Positions 18,926 through 28,335 of a stretch of DNA of 64,000 nucleotides are shown here, piece by piece. The position numbers and the translations under genes were made by a program. Origin of the DNA: Gammaproteobacteria bacterium (GTDB taxonomy: Bacteria > Pseudomonadota > Gammaproteobacteria > SZUA-152); NCBI GenBank assembly GCA_029882975.1, contig JAOUJW010000003.1, positions 1-64,000 on the forward strand, read 5' to 3'. Every line of letters starts with the position of its first letter. The stretch's first letter is position 1. The notes beneath the pieces were generated by a model. The model ran no database searches. It had not been told where the DNA came from and saw nothing but the letters and a program-made list of their open reading frames with translations.

Positions 18926-19486
18926 TTAGCGTTTAGCGGGTTTTTTTGCGAGCTTGCGTTGCAGCGTACGTCGGTGCATACCCAGAGTTCGGGCGGCTGC
19001 AGAAACATTACCGCCACAATCTGCCAGGACTTTTTGAATGTGTTCCCACTCCAATCGGTTGGGAGACATGGGTTGTTCGGCGATGCCGGCAGCACTATTG
19101 CCTTGGTCCTGACTCAAGGCTTGGATGATTTCCTGGGTATTGGCCGGTTTGGCCAGATACTGTACCGCTCCCAGTTTAATGGCTTCCACGGCCGTGTTAA
19201 TGCTGGCAAAACCGGTGAGGACGACGACCCGTATTTGTGGGAACAGCTTCACCAGTTTTTCCACCACTACTAAACCGGATTCGCCGGGTAAGCGCAAGTC
19301 CACAACGGCAAATTGAGGCGGGTTGCATTGAGCCACTTCTATGGCGGTGATTGCATCACTAGCACAGATGCAGTGAAAACCTTGCTTGCTTAGGGCGCGG
19401 GATAAAACCTGAAGAAACAACGCGTCATCATCGACCAATAAAAGGGTGTTGTCGTCATAGGCAGAATTTCCGTCAGCCACGTCCAT
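18926..19486 (-). CDS. regA: Redox response regulator of RegA/PrrA/ActR type
   Basis: 186 residues: receiver (LLVDDDALF, phospho-Asp in FAVVDLRLPGESGL, Lys in YLAKPANTQEI) followed by a short linker and a Fis-type helix-turn-helix (LADCGGNVSAAARTLGMHRRTLQRKLAKK), the signature of the RegA/PrrA global redox regulators. The gene starts two bases after the sensor gene, so the pair is one operon. In other proteobacteria such systems control respiratory oxidases and electron-transport genes. Here likely targets are the neighbouring SCO, PCuAC and octahaem genes, but that is inference. Confidence 0.92.
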   Translation of the reverse strand: MDVADGNSAYDDNTLLLVDDDALFLQVLSRALSKQGFHCICASDAITAIEVAQCNPPQFAVVDLRLPGESGLVVVEKLVKLFPQIRVVVLTGFASINTAVEAIKLGAVQYLAKPANTQEIIQALSQDQGNSAAGIAEQPMSPNRLEWEHIQKVLADCGGNVSAAARTLGMHRRTLQRKLAKKPAKR

Positions 19487-19488
19487 GT

Positions 19489-20766
19489 TTAACCGAAGCG
19501 GGGGTCTAGCTTGTCTAACGGTAGGTCAATGTGGGCTTGGGTGCCGCCTTGTGGCAGATTGTTCAACAGCAGATTACCACCCAGGCGTTTAATCACGGCC
19601 TCGCTCAGGAAAATACCCATACCGGGGCCATCGTGCTTGGTGGAATTGAGCGGCTCGGTAGTCAGGCTGAAGTCTTCCGGCAGTCCGCTGCCATCATCCA
19701 GCACTTCCAGCATCAGGCGCTGGTCGCGATACTTGGCTTTCATCTCAACGCCTTTGTTACAGGCGTCCGCGGCATTGTTGAGAATATTGCTGATGGCTTG
19801 TCGTAGTGTTTGGTCGCCAATAATAAAAGGTACTTCCTCGTCTTGCGTAGGTTCCCAAGTGTAGTCCAGACTGGTATCTGGGCGAATGTTTTTCCACTCG
19901 GTGACAATTTTTTCCAGGTACTGGTCTAAAGGCAAACGGTAGCCCCCTTCGGCCCGAATCTGGCCGGAGCGCGCAGACAATTCTGTCAGCGTGATTTTAC
20001 ACCGTTGGATTTGGCTTTGCAGCACGAGCAACTGCTGTTGCAAGTCTGGGTCGGAATCGTACTCGCAAAGTAAATCTTCTACGGTCAGGGACATGGTCGC
20101 CAACGGCGTACCCAAATCATGGGCGGCACCGGCTGCAAAGGTTCCCAGTGCGACCAGGCTGTCGTCACGCAGGGCTTGTTCCCGTATTTGAACCAGTTTG
20201 TTGTCCCGTTCCCGTAAGGATTCGGTCATGATCAATACAAAAAATATGATAATGACAACGGCCAGGACAAAGCTTAGCCACATGCCGAAAACATGTAAGT
20301 CAAACTCGGTTCCGTGTCCAACATGGTGGTGAGGTAGTGGGACGTAGAAGAACATGAGCAGGGTGTAGCAAACCACTGATAACAATGCCATTGCCGCCGC
20401 GAAACGGGTGGGCAATGTTGCCGCAATGATAATGATGGGCAACAGAAACAGGGAGACAAAAGGGTTGGTCGGGCCGCCACTGAAATACAACAAGGCAGTC
20501 AGACTGAGTACATCAACACCCAAGTGGGAGAAAAATTCGCGGTCTGTAGGATGGGTGGGGATTTTTTTAATGCGCCACCATGCCAGGATATTAAATAGAA
20601 ACTGCAGTCCAATGATGACGAGTATGGGAGTCACCGGCAGCTTCAGGTTGAACAAGTTCATGGCAGTAATCACTGCCAGGCACTCACAGGCGATGCCTAT
20701 AGCCCGTACGACTAGCAGGCGTTGAAATTGCTGCGTGTCCACTTTGTTGATTGCTGAGCTGAACAT
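19489..20766 (-). CDS. regB: Redox sensor histidine kinase of RegB/PrrB type
   Basis: About 425 residues with five to six N-terminal membrane helices. The quinone-site heptapeptide GGPTNPF of RegB is present, as is the highly conserved H-box AAGAAHDLGTPLATMSL. HATPase motifs follow (NILNNAADAC, DDGSGLPEDF, GMGIFLSEAV). I chose ATG 20766, which has GAGG six bases upstream, over the TTG at 20802. RegB-type kinases read quinone redox state. Operon order leftward: sco, PCuAC gene, regB, regA, with ~130 bases between the PCuAC gene and regB. Confidence 0.92.
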   Translation of the reverse strand: MFSSAINKVDTQQFQRLLVVRAIGIACECLAVITAMNLFNLKLPVTPILVIIGLQFLFNILAWWRIKKIPTHPTDREFFSHLGVDVLSLTALLYFSGGPTNPFVSLFLLPIIIIAATLPTRFAAAMALLSVVCYTLLMFFYVPLPHHHVGHGTEFDLHVFGMWLSFVLAVVIIIFFVLIMTESLRERDNKLVQIREQALRDDSLVALGTFAAGAAHDLGTPLATMSLTVEDLLCEYDSDPDLQQQLLVLQSQIQRCKITLTELSARSGQIRAEGGYRLPLDQYLEKIVTEWKNIRPDTSLDYTWEPTQDEEVPFIIGDQTLRQAISNILNNAADACNKGVEMKAKYRDQRLMLEVLDDGSGLPEDFSLTTEPLNSTKHDGPGMGIFLSEAVIKRLGGNLLLNNLPQGGTQAHIDLPLDKLDPRFG

Positions 20767-20893
20767 GACTGCCTCAGTGGTAAATGGCACAGTATATGAC
20801 AAACTTTCCTATTTTACCTTAACGTCTGCTTCTGTTTTTGCTTAAGCGGTGTGGGTGATTAGGTCGATTTGGTTAAAAAACACCCTGTTGTTT

Positions 20894-21394
20894 TTAGTGG
20901 TGTCCGTGTTCGTGTCTATCATGGCTATGATCCTGCCGGGAATCGCGTTTGTGGGTTTGATCGCCGCGCATATCGGTAACCACTAGGGTAATGTGCTGCG
21001 GTGGGTGTTTTTCGAAATGCAGGGTTAAGGAAATGGTTTCATCCACTTTCAAGGTTTGCTTGAGTCCCATGAGCATGAGATGCAAACCGTTAGGATTCAG
21101 TTCCACATTGCTGTGGGCCGGGATTCGCAAGCGGGGTCGATGTTCCATGCTCACCATGTCGCCGTGATTGACAGATTCATGGATTTCCACTTTATCCGCG
21201 GCCGGGCTTTGCAATGATACCAGTGTGAGGTCCTGTGCGGTGGGATTATGGATGGACAGGTAAGCCGCGGTCACTTTTAGGCCTGGAGGTGCTTGGCGAA
21301 CCTTGGCGGCGGATATTTGCAATGTATCTTGCGCCATCGCCGCCGGTAGCAGATAGATTAGGGTGAGGGAGAGAATCAGTTTGGAGGGTTTCAT
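20894..21394 (-). CDS. Periplasmic copper chaperone of PCu(A)C family
   Basis: 166 residues with a signal peptide ending near AMAQD. The copper motif of the family is visible: His in VEIHESVNHGDMVSM, Met residues, then GLHLMLMGLK. The C-terminal tail is strikingly His-rich (DHSHDRHEHGHH), adding potential metal ligands. PCuAC proteins deliver Cu(I) to the CuA or CuB sites of haem-copper oxidases, usually together with SCO. Its ATG overlaps the sco stop as ATGA, so both are translationally coupled. Confidence 0.92.
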   Translation of the reverse strand: MKPSKLILSLTLIYLLPAAMAQDTLQISAAKVRQAPPGLKVTAAYLSIHNPTAQDLTLVSLQSPAADKVEIHESVNHGDMVSMEHRPRLRIPAHSNVELNPNGLHLMLMGLKQTLKVDETISLTLHFEKHPPQHITLVVTDMRGDQTHKRDSRQDHSHDRHEHGHH

Positions 21395-22005
21395 ATACTG
21401 TAATCCTGTAATGTCAATGCCAGTTCCACCGCGTTTAAAACGCCGGCGGTACTGCTGTCATGGGGCAACAAGGTGTGGATACCGCCATGGGGGTTGATAA
21501 TATATACAAATGGGGTGTGTTCCACCTTGATAACCTCATCGGGCCGGTTTTGGGAATATTCCACGCGGTATTTCACTTGATAGAGGTCAGCCACTTGCTG
21601 TAATTCCTGTTGCGATCCGCTCAGACCGAGAATGCTGCTGTGAAAGTAGTGGGTGAATTTTTCCAGCCATTTCAAAGTGTCCCTCTGTGGGTCAATGCTG
21701 ATAAACAAACCTTGAACCCGGTCTTGGGCGGCCGGATCCAACGAGTCCAGGGCTTGAGCCCAAGTTTTTAAGGTGGTGGGGCAAATGTCCGGGCAGTGAC
21801 TAAAGCCAAAATACATTAATACGACTTTACCCCGGAAATTTTTCAGAGATACAGGACCGGCGCTGGAGTGGAGGGTGAAATCCCCGCCGACAGGGGTAAA
21901 TGCTGGGCCTGGACGGGGGGAATTCCACCAGGCCCAACTAATCGCCACCACAACCACAAGAGATAACAAGAGTCTGTTGAGGATAGTCCAGTTAGATTTG
22001 TGCAT
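21391..22005 (-). CDS. SCO1/SenC copper metallochaperone
   Basis: 204 residues anchored by an N-terminal membrane helix (LLLSLVVVVAISWAW). Thioredoxin-like SCO fold with the copper motif CPDICP (FGFSHCPDICPTTL) and the distal His in VEHTPFVYIIN. FISIDPQRDTLKWL is the standard SCO segment. Acts in assembly of CuA in cytochrome oxidase, or as a thiol reductant. First gene of the leftward sco–PCuAC pair upstream of regBA. It is one of three SCO genes in this window. Confidence 0.94.
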   Translation of the reverse strand: MHKSNWTILNRLLLSLVVVVAISWAWWNSPRPGPAFTPVGGDFTLHSSAGPVSLKNFRGKVVLMYFGFSHCPDICPTTLKTWAQALDSLDPAAQDRVQGLFISIDPQRDTLKWLEKFTHYFHSSILGLSGSQQELQQVADLYQVKYRVEYSQNRPDEVIKVEHTPFVYIINPHGGIHTLLPHDSSTAGVLNAVELALTLQDYSI

Positions 22006-22261
22006 TACCAGTGACAGCGATTTTCTTTACAACCGCAGTTAGTATAAGGAGGTGGAACTGGATTTGGAATGTGTCAAATTGTCGCACCTGATGGGGTATA
22101 GAGGGTAACTTGTTGATGTGTATAGGGCTTGTCTTTGCCAAGACAGTCCGGACTAAACTGTTGTAAGATGTTAGCTGATTTGGCAGGCCGATATACCAGG
22201 GTTTTTGCCGAACGCATTGATTATATAAGAAATAGTGAATCCAGCCAGGCAGTGGGTATTC

Positions 22262-23998
22262 ATGAACACAACACCAGATACAGGGTTGACGCAAATCGGC
22301 GTTAATCACAAGGGGCACGATCCGTTTACGCAATACCTCATCGATCATGAGCTGTTGAAACGATCCGACCTGGGTAAATTGTGCCAGATTCAAAGCGATT
22401 CCACGGATACATCGGCGGCGACACTGTTTCGACTTGGGTTGGTGTCAGCGCCGGATATCGCAGCGGCCTTATCTGCGATTACCACTTTGCCCATTGTGGC
22501 GGCGGATGAATGCCTGCCTGACGAGCAACCTAGAATGTCCCCGCGTTACTTACGGGCCAAAGCCGTAATCCCCTTGCGGGTGGAGGCAGGCCAAGTGGTG
22601 GTTGTCATGGGGGATCCGCGTGATACCGAAGCGGTCCAAGCTGTAGGGGTTGCCTATGGCAAACCGGTGCAGGTCCAACTCGGTTTGTTTTCTCATATCC
22701 ATGCCAGTCTGGAACGTTGTTTTTCTGATCAGGATCAGGCGGGCCAGGACAATTTATCCGCAAACATGCCGATTGCCGCCAATGACAGTGCTGACGTGGA
22801 GCATTTACGCGACCTGGCCAGCGAAGCACCGGTTATTCGCAGCGTGAACCAGATAATTCAGCAAGCGGTGGAGTTGGGAGCGTCGGATATTCATCTGGAA
22901 CCGTTTGAGGAACGCTTGCAACTGCGCTTTCGCGTTGATGGCGTATTAAGACAAATAGCACCGCCGGACTATGGTTTGACAGCGGCAATTGTTTCCCGCA
23001 TTAAAATAATGGCGCGTCTGGACATTGCCGAGCGTCGTTTGCCGCAGGATGGACGAATCCCGCTGAAAGTGTCTGGTAAGGACATCGACTTGCGTATTGC
23101 CACGGCTCCTACATTGTATGGGGAAAGTGTGGTCATTCGTTTATTGGACAAAGCCGGCGTTACCCTGGATTTTAGCGGATTAGGTTTTGATGGTGAGTTA
23201 CTGCGGGAATTTACCCGTTTGCTCACTAAGCCTCATGGTATCGTGCTGGTGACCGGGCCTACCGGCAGCGGTAAAACCACGACACTTTACGCAGCCTTGA
23301 GTAGCATCAACAGTGACGCGCGCAAAATCGTGTCAGTAGAAGACCCGGTGGAATACCAACTGGATGGAGTCAATCAAATTGCTGCCAAACCTCAAATCGG
23401 TTTGAGTTTTGCTAATGCGTTGCGTTCCATAGTGCGTCAGGATCCGGACATTATTATGATTGGTGAGATGCGTGATACGGAAACCGCGCGTATCGCCGTT
23501 CAATCAGCGCTAACGGGTCATTTGGTTTTGTCCACTTTGCACACCAATGATGCCGCCGGCGCGATCACCCGCTTGCTGGATATGGGGCTGGAAGAATATT
23601 TGCTCACATCAACCGTAAATGGTGTATTAGCGCAACGCCTGGTACGCACTTTGTGTCCCCATTGTCGCGACGCTTATACGCTGGCATCGGAAACAGTGCG
23701 CGAGCTGGGCTTGGAACAACGGGCGCAACAAAATCGTACTGGAGAACTTTTACTCTATAAAGCGGTGGGTTGTGGGCATTGCTCCGGTAGCGGCTATGTG
23801 GGGCGAACGGCGGTGCTGGAATTAATGAGCATGAGTGAATCGGTAAAAAAACAAATACTGTGTCGCGCCGACGCCGGTACGATTAAGCAAACCGCTGTGG
23901 CCCAAGGGATGCGCACTATGTTTGACAACGGTATTAATATGGCCATGGAGGGAATTACCTCATTGGAAGAGATACTACGGGTAACCCGAGATTTTTAG
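22262..23998 (+). CDS. gspE: Type II secretion ATPase GspE
   Basis: About 578 residues. N-terminal MshEN-type region, then the secretion ATPase core with Walker A GPTGSGKTTTLYA, Asp box EDPVEYQLDGV, Walker B DIIMIGEMRD, His box LSTLHTNDAAGAI, and the tetracysteine zinc module CPHC ... CGHC. Drives pseudopilus assembly on the cytoplasmic face. ATG 22262 is preferred to the GTG at 22235, though neither has a strong ribosome-binding site. First gene of the T2SS operon; gspF begins two bases after its stop. Confidence 0.95.
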   Translation: MNTTPDTGLTQIGVNHKGHDPFTQYLIDHELLKRSDLGKLCQIQSDSTDTSAATLFRLGLVSAPDIAAALSAITTLPIVAADECLPDEQPRMSPRYLRAKAVIPLRVEAGQVVVVMGDPRDTEAVQAVGVAYGKPVQVQLGLFSHIHASLERCFSDQDQAGQDNLSANMPIAANDSADVEHLRDLASEAPVIRSVNQIIQQAVELGASDIHLEPFEERLQLRFRVDGVLRQIAPPDYGLTAAIVSRIKIMARLDIAERRLPQDGRIPLKVSGKDIDLRIATAPTLYGESVVIRLLDKAGVTLDFSGLGFDGELLREFTRLLTKPHGIVLVTGPTGSGKTTTLYAALSSINSDARKIVSVEDPVEYQLDGVNQIAAKPQIGLSFANALRSIVRQDPDIIMIGEMRDTETARIAVQSALTGHLVLSTLHTNDAAGAITRLLDMGLEEYLLTSTVNGVLAQRLVRTLCPHCRDAYTLASETVRELGLEQRAQQNRTGELLLYKAVGCGHCSGSGYVGRTAVLELMSMSESVKKQILCRADAGTIKQTAVAQGMRTMFDNGINMAMEGITSLEEILRVTRDF

Positions 23999-24000
23999 CC

Positions 24001-25212
24001 ATGCCAGTGTTTTATTATAAGGCTGTCGACACCCAGGGTGCCAGCAAGCAGGGGGAGATGACAGCCGAGCAGGAGGCCGAAGTGGTGCGGCAGCTGCAGG
24101 ATTCCGGCCTGGTTCCCATTCAAGTGCAAACCAATCCTCTGGTGACCGCTTCAAAAACCTGGACGCTTAGGCGTAGGGTGGTTCATTCCCAGGATGTTAT
24201 CGATTTTACCCGTAATCTGGCGACCTTGCTCAATGCCGGTGTTGAACTGGATAGGGCTTTACAAATACAAGAGCAATTGTGTGAAAAGCCGGCTATGGCG
24301 ACAGTGGTGGCGGATGTGCGTAACCGGGTCCGTGAAGGCGCGGAATTCACTGCAGCGCTTCAGGCCCATACTAAAGTATTCCAGCCACTATACGTAAGTA
24401 TAGTGCGAGCCGGGGAGTTGGTTGGTAACCTTGGTCAAATAGTGAGTAAATTGGCGGACTATTTGGAGCGCAACAAACAGCTGCGGGACGACACTGTATC
24501 TGCGCTCATGTACCCGGCACTGTTGCTTGTGGTGACCTTGTTATCGGTTTTGGGCCTAATGCTGTTTGTGTTACCACAGTTTACCCAAATGTTCGAGGGG
24601 ATGGAGGCCGCACTGCCTTGGTCTACCCAGATCGTGGTATCCACTGGTGAGTGGTTACAGCAGTACATCTGGACAGTGCTGCCTGGGGGAATATTGTTGT
24701 TGGCCGGTTTTAAGATGGCGCTGGCGGATCCGAGGCGACGTTTGCAGTGGCATAAATGGTTGTTGACGTTACCTCTGGTGGGGACTTTGCTGGCAAAACT
24801 GGATGTGGCCAGGTTCAGCTATACCATGGGGCTGATGTTGAGCAATGGCGTGCCTTTACTTGCCGCACTGCGCAGTTCCACATCGGTAATGCGAAATGGC
24901 TATTTGCAGCATATTGCCAATACCGCTAAAACCAGTTTGGAACAAGGCAGTGGATTTGCAGAGACTCTACGAGCCAGTGGCGTGTTTCCCCTGTTGGCAA
25001 CGCATATGATCAGCGTGGGGGAAGAAACCGGGCAGTTGGGGGCAATGTTGCAACGCGTAGCAGACACTTATGATTCTCAGGTGCGTGTTAGTTTGCAGCG
25101 TCTTGTGGCCTTGCTGGAACCGATACTTATCGTGGGTTTGGGTTTGCTCGTAGCCGGGATAATTATCTCCATACTCATGGCCGTTCTGGGTATGAATGAC
25201 CTGGTGATGTGA
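24001..25212 (+). CDS. gspF: Type II secretion inner-membrane platform protein GspF
   Basis: 403 residues, normal for the family. Two homologous T2SSF domains (~70-195 and ~272-394), each ending in long hydrophobic helices (LLLVVTLLSVLGLMLFVLPQF and the C-terminal PILIVGLGLLVAG). FTRNLATLLNAGVELDRAL and FSYTMGLMLSNGVPLLAAL are the duplicated helix signatures. It forms the membrane platform that couples the ATPase to pseudopilin assembly. Confidence 0.95.
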   Translation: MPVFYYKAVDTQGASKQGEMTAEQEAEVVRQLQDSGLVPIQVQTNPLVTASKTWTLRRRVVHSQDVIDFTRNLATLLNAGVELDRALQIQEQLCEKPAMATVVADVRNRVREGAEFTAALQAHTKVFQPLYVSIVRAGELVGNLGQIVSKLADYLERNKQLRDDTVSALMYPALLLVVTLLSVLGLMLFVLPQFTQMFEGMEAALPWSTQIVVSTGEWLQQYIWTVLPGGILLLAGFKMALADPRRRLQWHKWLLTLPLVGTLLAKLDVARFSYTMGLMLSNGVPLLAALRSSTSVMRNGYLQHIANTAKTSLEQGSGFAETLRASGVFPLLATHMISVGEETGQLGAMLQRVADTYDSQVRVSLQRLVALLEPILIVGLGLLVAGIIISILMAVLGMNDLVM

Positions 25213-25276
25213 AGTCAGGCCAGCGTAAGGGATTACGTGGGTTGTAATGTTTTGCGTAGTGAGGGGCGGTTAGAAA

Positions 25277-25699
25277 ATGAAACGAAAGATTAAGCACGCC
25301 GGGTTCACCTTAATCGAATTATTGGTGGTTTTGAGTATTTTGGGCTTGCTGGCAGGTTTGGTAGGACCCCGAGTGATGCAATATGTGGGCAGTTCCAAGT
25401 CTAAGACCGCAAAAATACAAATTGAGGATATTGGCGCTGGGTTGGATTTGTATTTGTTGGATTTGGGGCAATACCCCAGTACCCAGGAAGGTTTGCTGGC
25501 TCTGGTTGAGGCGCCGGCCAATCAAGTCGCATGGAATGGGCCGTATTTAAAAAAGAAAACTCTGCCCAAAGACCCTTGGGGAGAACCGTATTATTTTAAA
25601 TCACCGGGTGAGCATGGAGACTACGATCTTTACTCGCTGGGTGCGGATAAAGCGCAGGGTGGTCAAGGGGAAGACCGGGATATCAATAACTGGGAGTAA
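25277..25699 (+). CDS. gspG: Major pseudopilin GspG
   Basis: 140 residues. Class III signal with cleavage before Phe in GFTLIELLVVLSILGLLAGLVGP, Glu at mature position 5. The C-terminal half has the GspG calcium-site pattern LPKDPWGEPYYFKSPGEHGDYDLYSLGADK. Main subunit of the T2SS pseudopilus; needs a prepilin peptidase (GspO/PilD), which is not encoded in this window. Confidence 0.96.
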   Translation: MKRKIKHAGFTLIELLVVLSILGLLAGLVGPRVMQYVGSSKSKTAKIQIEDIGAGLDLYLLDLGQYPSTQEGLLALVEAPANQVAWNGPYLKKKTLPKDPWGEPYYFKSPGEHGDYDLYSLGADKAQGGQGEDRDINNWE

Positions 25700-25702
25700 G
25701 CA

Positions 25703-26182
25703 ATGGCTTGGGGGAGGCGCAAGATTTTTAGAAATCCTGCCTGCGGGTTTACCTTATTGGAACTGTTATTGGTTTTGGTGTTGGTCTCAATTTTAGTTTT
25801 AGTCGTATCTCCCGCCTTAACTAAAAGCAAAGGGTTTCACCGCACTGACTTGAAAAAGACCGCCAGAGAACTGGTCAGTGCCTTACGTTATACCCGGTCA
25901 ACGGCTATTCGCAAGGCAAAAGCGGTTGAATTTAAACTAAATCCGCTGCAGAGCAAACTGTGGTATCCGGCTATGCAAGTGGGACAATGGCAGGTGCTAC
26001 CGCAAACCCAAGTGCTATTTACTACAGCTGGGTCCAGCGTTCGAGCTGATGGTAGCGGGGCTATTCGCTTTTTTGCGGATGGCAGTTCCAGTGGTGGGGA
26101 GATCCAGCTGAGCAGGGAAGGGCGGAGTTATACCATAGTAGTGAGTTGGTTGACCGGTAAGGTGAGTCTGCAGGAAGGATAG
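25703..26182 (+). CDS. gspH: Minor pseudopilin GspH
   Basis: 159 residues with prepilin signal GFTLLELLLVLVLVSILVLVV and Glu at mature position 5, followed by a GspH-like domain (LVSALRYTRSTAIRKAKAVEF ... IRFFADGSSSGGEIQL). Three bases separate it from gspG. Forms part of the pseudopilus with GspI, J and K. Confidence 0.92.
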   Translation: MAWGRRKIFRNPACGFTLLELLLVLVLVSILVLVVSPALTKSKGFHRTDLKKTARELVSALRYTRSTAIRKAKAVEFKLNPLQSKLWYPAMQVGQWQVLPQTQVLFTTAGSSVRADGSGAIRFFADGSSSGGEIQLSREGRSYTIVVSWLTGKVSLQEG

Positions 26183-26242
26183 ACAACGGGTCTTGTGAGT
26201 TAAGTGGTATGTAGCAATGACTGCAGTAAAAGGCAAAGTACA

Positions 26243-26620
26243 ATGAAATCTAGAAAAAACGCCGGATTCTCGCTTCTAGAAGTGATTGTTGCTTTTTCTA
26301 TTCTCGCCATGTCCATGGTGGTTATCGCCAATGCTTTCTCCAATGCCATTCGTGCTGCGCATATTAGCAGCGCTTATTTGCATGCAAGTACTTTGGCGCA
26401 GAACAAACTGGAACAATTGAAGTTTACCCGTTTAACCGAGGGTGTGTTGGACGGTGTGTTTGAGACGGGCGAGCGCTGGCGCGCTGTGATCAAACCGGCG
26501 GATTGGAGCCAAGCCGATTTACCCATATTGGCTTATGACATCAATGTGGAAGTCAGCTGGGGTGCCGAAGGTGGACGTACTGTACAACTGGATACTGTGC
26601 AACTGGTGCCCCGCTTATGA
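26243..26620 (+). CDS. gspI: Minor pseudopilin GspI
   Basis: About 125 residues. Signal GFSLLEVIVAFSILAMSMVVI, and the GspI pattern ASTLAQNKLEQLKF. An upstream in-frame start at 26204 is rejected: the prepilin signal fits ATG 26243 (basic leader MKSRKNAG). Its last bases overlap the gspJ start as ATGA. Confidence 0.9.
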   Translation: MKSRKNAGFSLLEVIVAFSILAMSMVVIANAFSNAIRAAHISSAYLHASTLAQNKLEQLKFTRLTEGVLDGVFETGERWRAVIKPADWSQADLPILAYDINVEVSWGAEGGRTVQLDTVQLVPRL

Positions 26621-27363
26621 AATCTGTAACGCAGCTTCGGTTACCGAAGCGGTTGGTATCAAACTCCGGGTTCACGCTCGTAGAAGTGATGCTGTCAATC
26701 AGTTTGTTGGCGACATTGCTGGTACTGGTGTTCGCCGGCATGCGTTTTGTTACCACCGCTTGGGATAAGGGGGTAAGGAAATACAATGGGCACAATGAGG
26801 TCTATATGGCGCAAAACTGGTTACGCCGCACATTTGCTGCAGTGCCGGCGCTGTTGCTGGACGCCGGCGGATCTCCCGTCGATTCGAGAGAGGTGCCGCA
26901 ATATGTAGCGTTCGAGGGCAGCGCACAGAAAATGCGGTTCGTGGCTACTTTGCCGCATCATTATGGCGGTGGAGGTTTGCATGTACTGGAGTTGGATGGG
27001 CAAGGCGGAGTGGACAAAGCTCAACTGTTGCTCAGCACTCGATTGTTACCGCTGGGCAGTAAGGGTTTATTCCAGTCAGTCAGCACTCCAGCCACTGAAT
27101 CGGAAGTGCTTTTGACAGACATTGTTGAAGCCAGGTTCAGCTATCTTGGTGAAGACGTCACGGGTCAATGGCGTTGGCAGGAAACCTGGAGCGGGCGAGA
27201 TATTTTGCCTTATCAAGTGCGCATCGACTTGCAGCTTAAATCAGGGGTTTCCTGGCCGGGGTTTGTGGCAACGTTACATAGCGACGGCAAACGCGGGCCG
27301 GCCCGAGTGCCGGGTTTGTCACTTGGATGCAGTGGTACTATAAGTGCTGGGTGGTATGGGTAG
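26617..27363 (+). CDS. gspJ: Minor pseudopilin GspJ
   Basis: 248 residues with a prepilin signal GFTLVEVMLSISLLATLLVLV. The globular part has the family-like QNWLRRTFAAVP and VRIDLQLKSGVSWPGFV strands. It overlaps gspI by four bases. With GspI and GspK it forms the pseudopilus tip. Confidence 0.88.
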   Translation: MKSVTQLRLPKRLVSNSGFTLVEVMLSISLLATLLVLVFAGMRFVTTAWDKGVRKYNGHNEVYMAQNWLRRTFAAVPALLLDAGGSPVDSREVPQYVAFEGSAQKMRFVATLPHHYGGGGLHVLELDGQGGVDKAQLLLSTRLLPLGSKGLFQSVSTPATESEVLLTDIVEARFSYLGEDVTGQWRWQETWSGRDILPYQVRIDLQLKSGVSWPGFVATLHSDGKRGPARVPGLSLGCSGTISAGWYG

Positions 27364-27408
27364 TATGGGGCAGCGGTATACAAATGGTTTGGGATCAGTG
27401 AGATCGTG

Positions 27409-28335
27409 ATGGGTCAAAAAGGTACGGCCTTGGTTATCGTATTGTGGGTGGTCGCTCTATTGTCCATGGTCTCGCTGGGTTTTAGTAAATCCATGAGCCT
27501 GGAAAGTCGGTCCACGGGCAACCTGCTGGCAGCAGCGCGGGACCAATATCACGCGGAGGCGGGGCTGAATCAGGCTTTATTGGTGTTATTGCAGATGCGA
27601 CAGGGGCAAATGCGACAGGTACAGGCACAGCATCAGTTCCCATGGCATGCGGATGGACAGGTTAGACAAATGCAGTATAAAGATTCGCAGCTGAGTGTGT
27701 CCGTGTTAGACGAGCGCGCCAGAATCGATCTTAATTATGCTCCGGTGGTGCTGTTGCAATCCTTATTGGTTAATGCCGGGGTATCGGAGGCAAAAAGTAC
27801 GGAATTGGCGCACGCTATTGCGGACTGGCGAGATTCGGACCACGTGGCTCACGCGCAGGGGGCGGAAGACGATGCTTACGCCGCTTCCGGGCTGGATTAC
27901 GGCGCTAAGGATGCTCCGTTTCAATCCGTTGCCGAGTTATTGTTGGTCCGCGGTATGACCACGCAAGTGTACCATTCTGTCCAAGATTCATTGACCGTTT
28001 ATTCAGGGCAAAGTATGGTCAGCAGTCAATATGCATCGGAACAAGTACGTCGAGCCATGCATTCCGTCGGTTTGAGCGTGAGCCAGGCGGCTGTTAAATC
28101 GCTTACAGCGACGAATGTAGTGTCCATAACGTCAGCATTGACTCAGCCGCACGCAGTCGAGCAATCAAGGAATGGTTCAAGTACCGGCACCATGGTGACG
28201 CGCGGAGGTATTAAAGCTGTGGTGCGCTTACACGGTGCGCCGCAGTGGTCCTATTCTGTTTTGGAGTGGCAACCGTTGGCAAAACCGTGTTTGATTATTG
28301 CGAACAGATTTAACTGTAATGAATATGAAAGCTGA
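27409..28335 (+). CDS. gspK: Pseudopilin GspK
   Basis: About 308 residues. N-terminal pseudopilin segment GTALVIVLWVVALLSMVSLGFSKS, in which the usual Glu5 is absent as in other GspK proteins. Saf-Nte/SAM-like region: DERARIDLNYAP and ELAHAIADWRDSDHVAHAQGAED, then PFQSVAELLLVRGMT. Large tip subunit of the pseudopilus. A GTG directly before the ATG at 27409 is the alternative start. The end overlaps gspL. Confidence 0.9.
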   Translation: MGQKGTALVIVLWVVALLSMVSLGFSKSMSLESRSTGNLLAAARDQYHAEAGLNQALLVLLQMRQGQMRQVQAQHQFPWHADGQVRQMQYKDSQLSVSVLDERARIDLNYAPVVLLQSLLVNAGVSEAKSTELAHAIADWRDSDHVAHAQGAEDDAYAASGLDYGAKDAPFQSVAELLLVRGMTTQVYHSVQDSLTVYSGQSMVSSQYASEQVRRAMHSVGLSVSQAAVKSLTATNVVSITSALTQPHAVEQSRNGSSTGTMVTRGGIKAVVRLHGAPQWSYSVLEWQPLAKPCLIIANRFNCNEYES

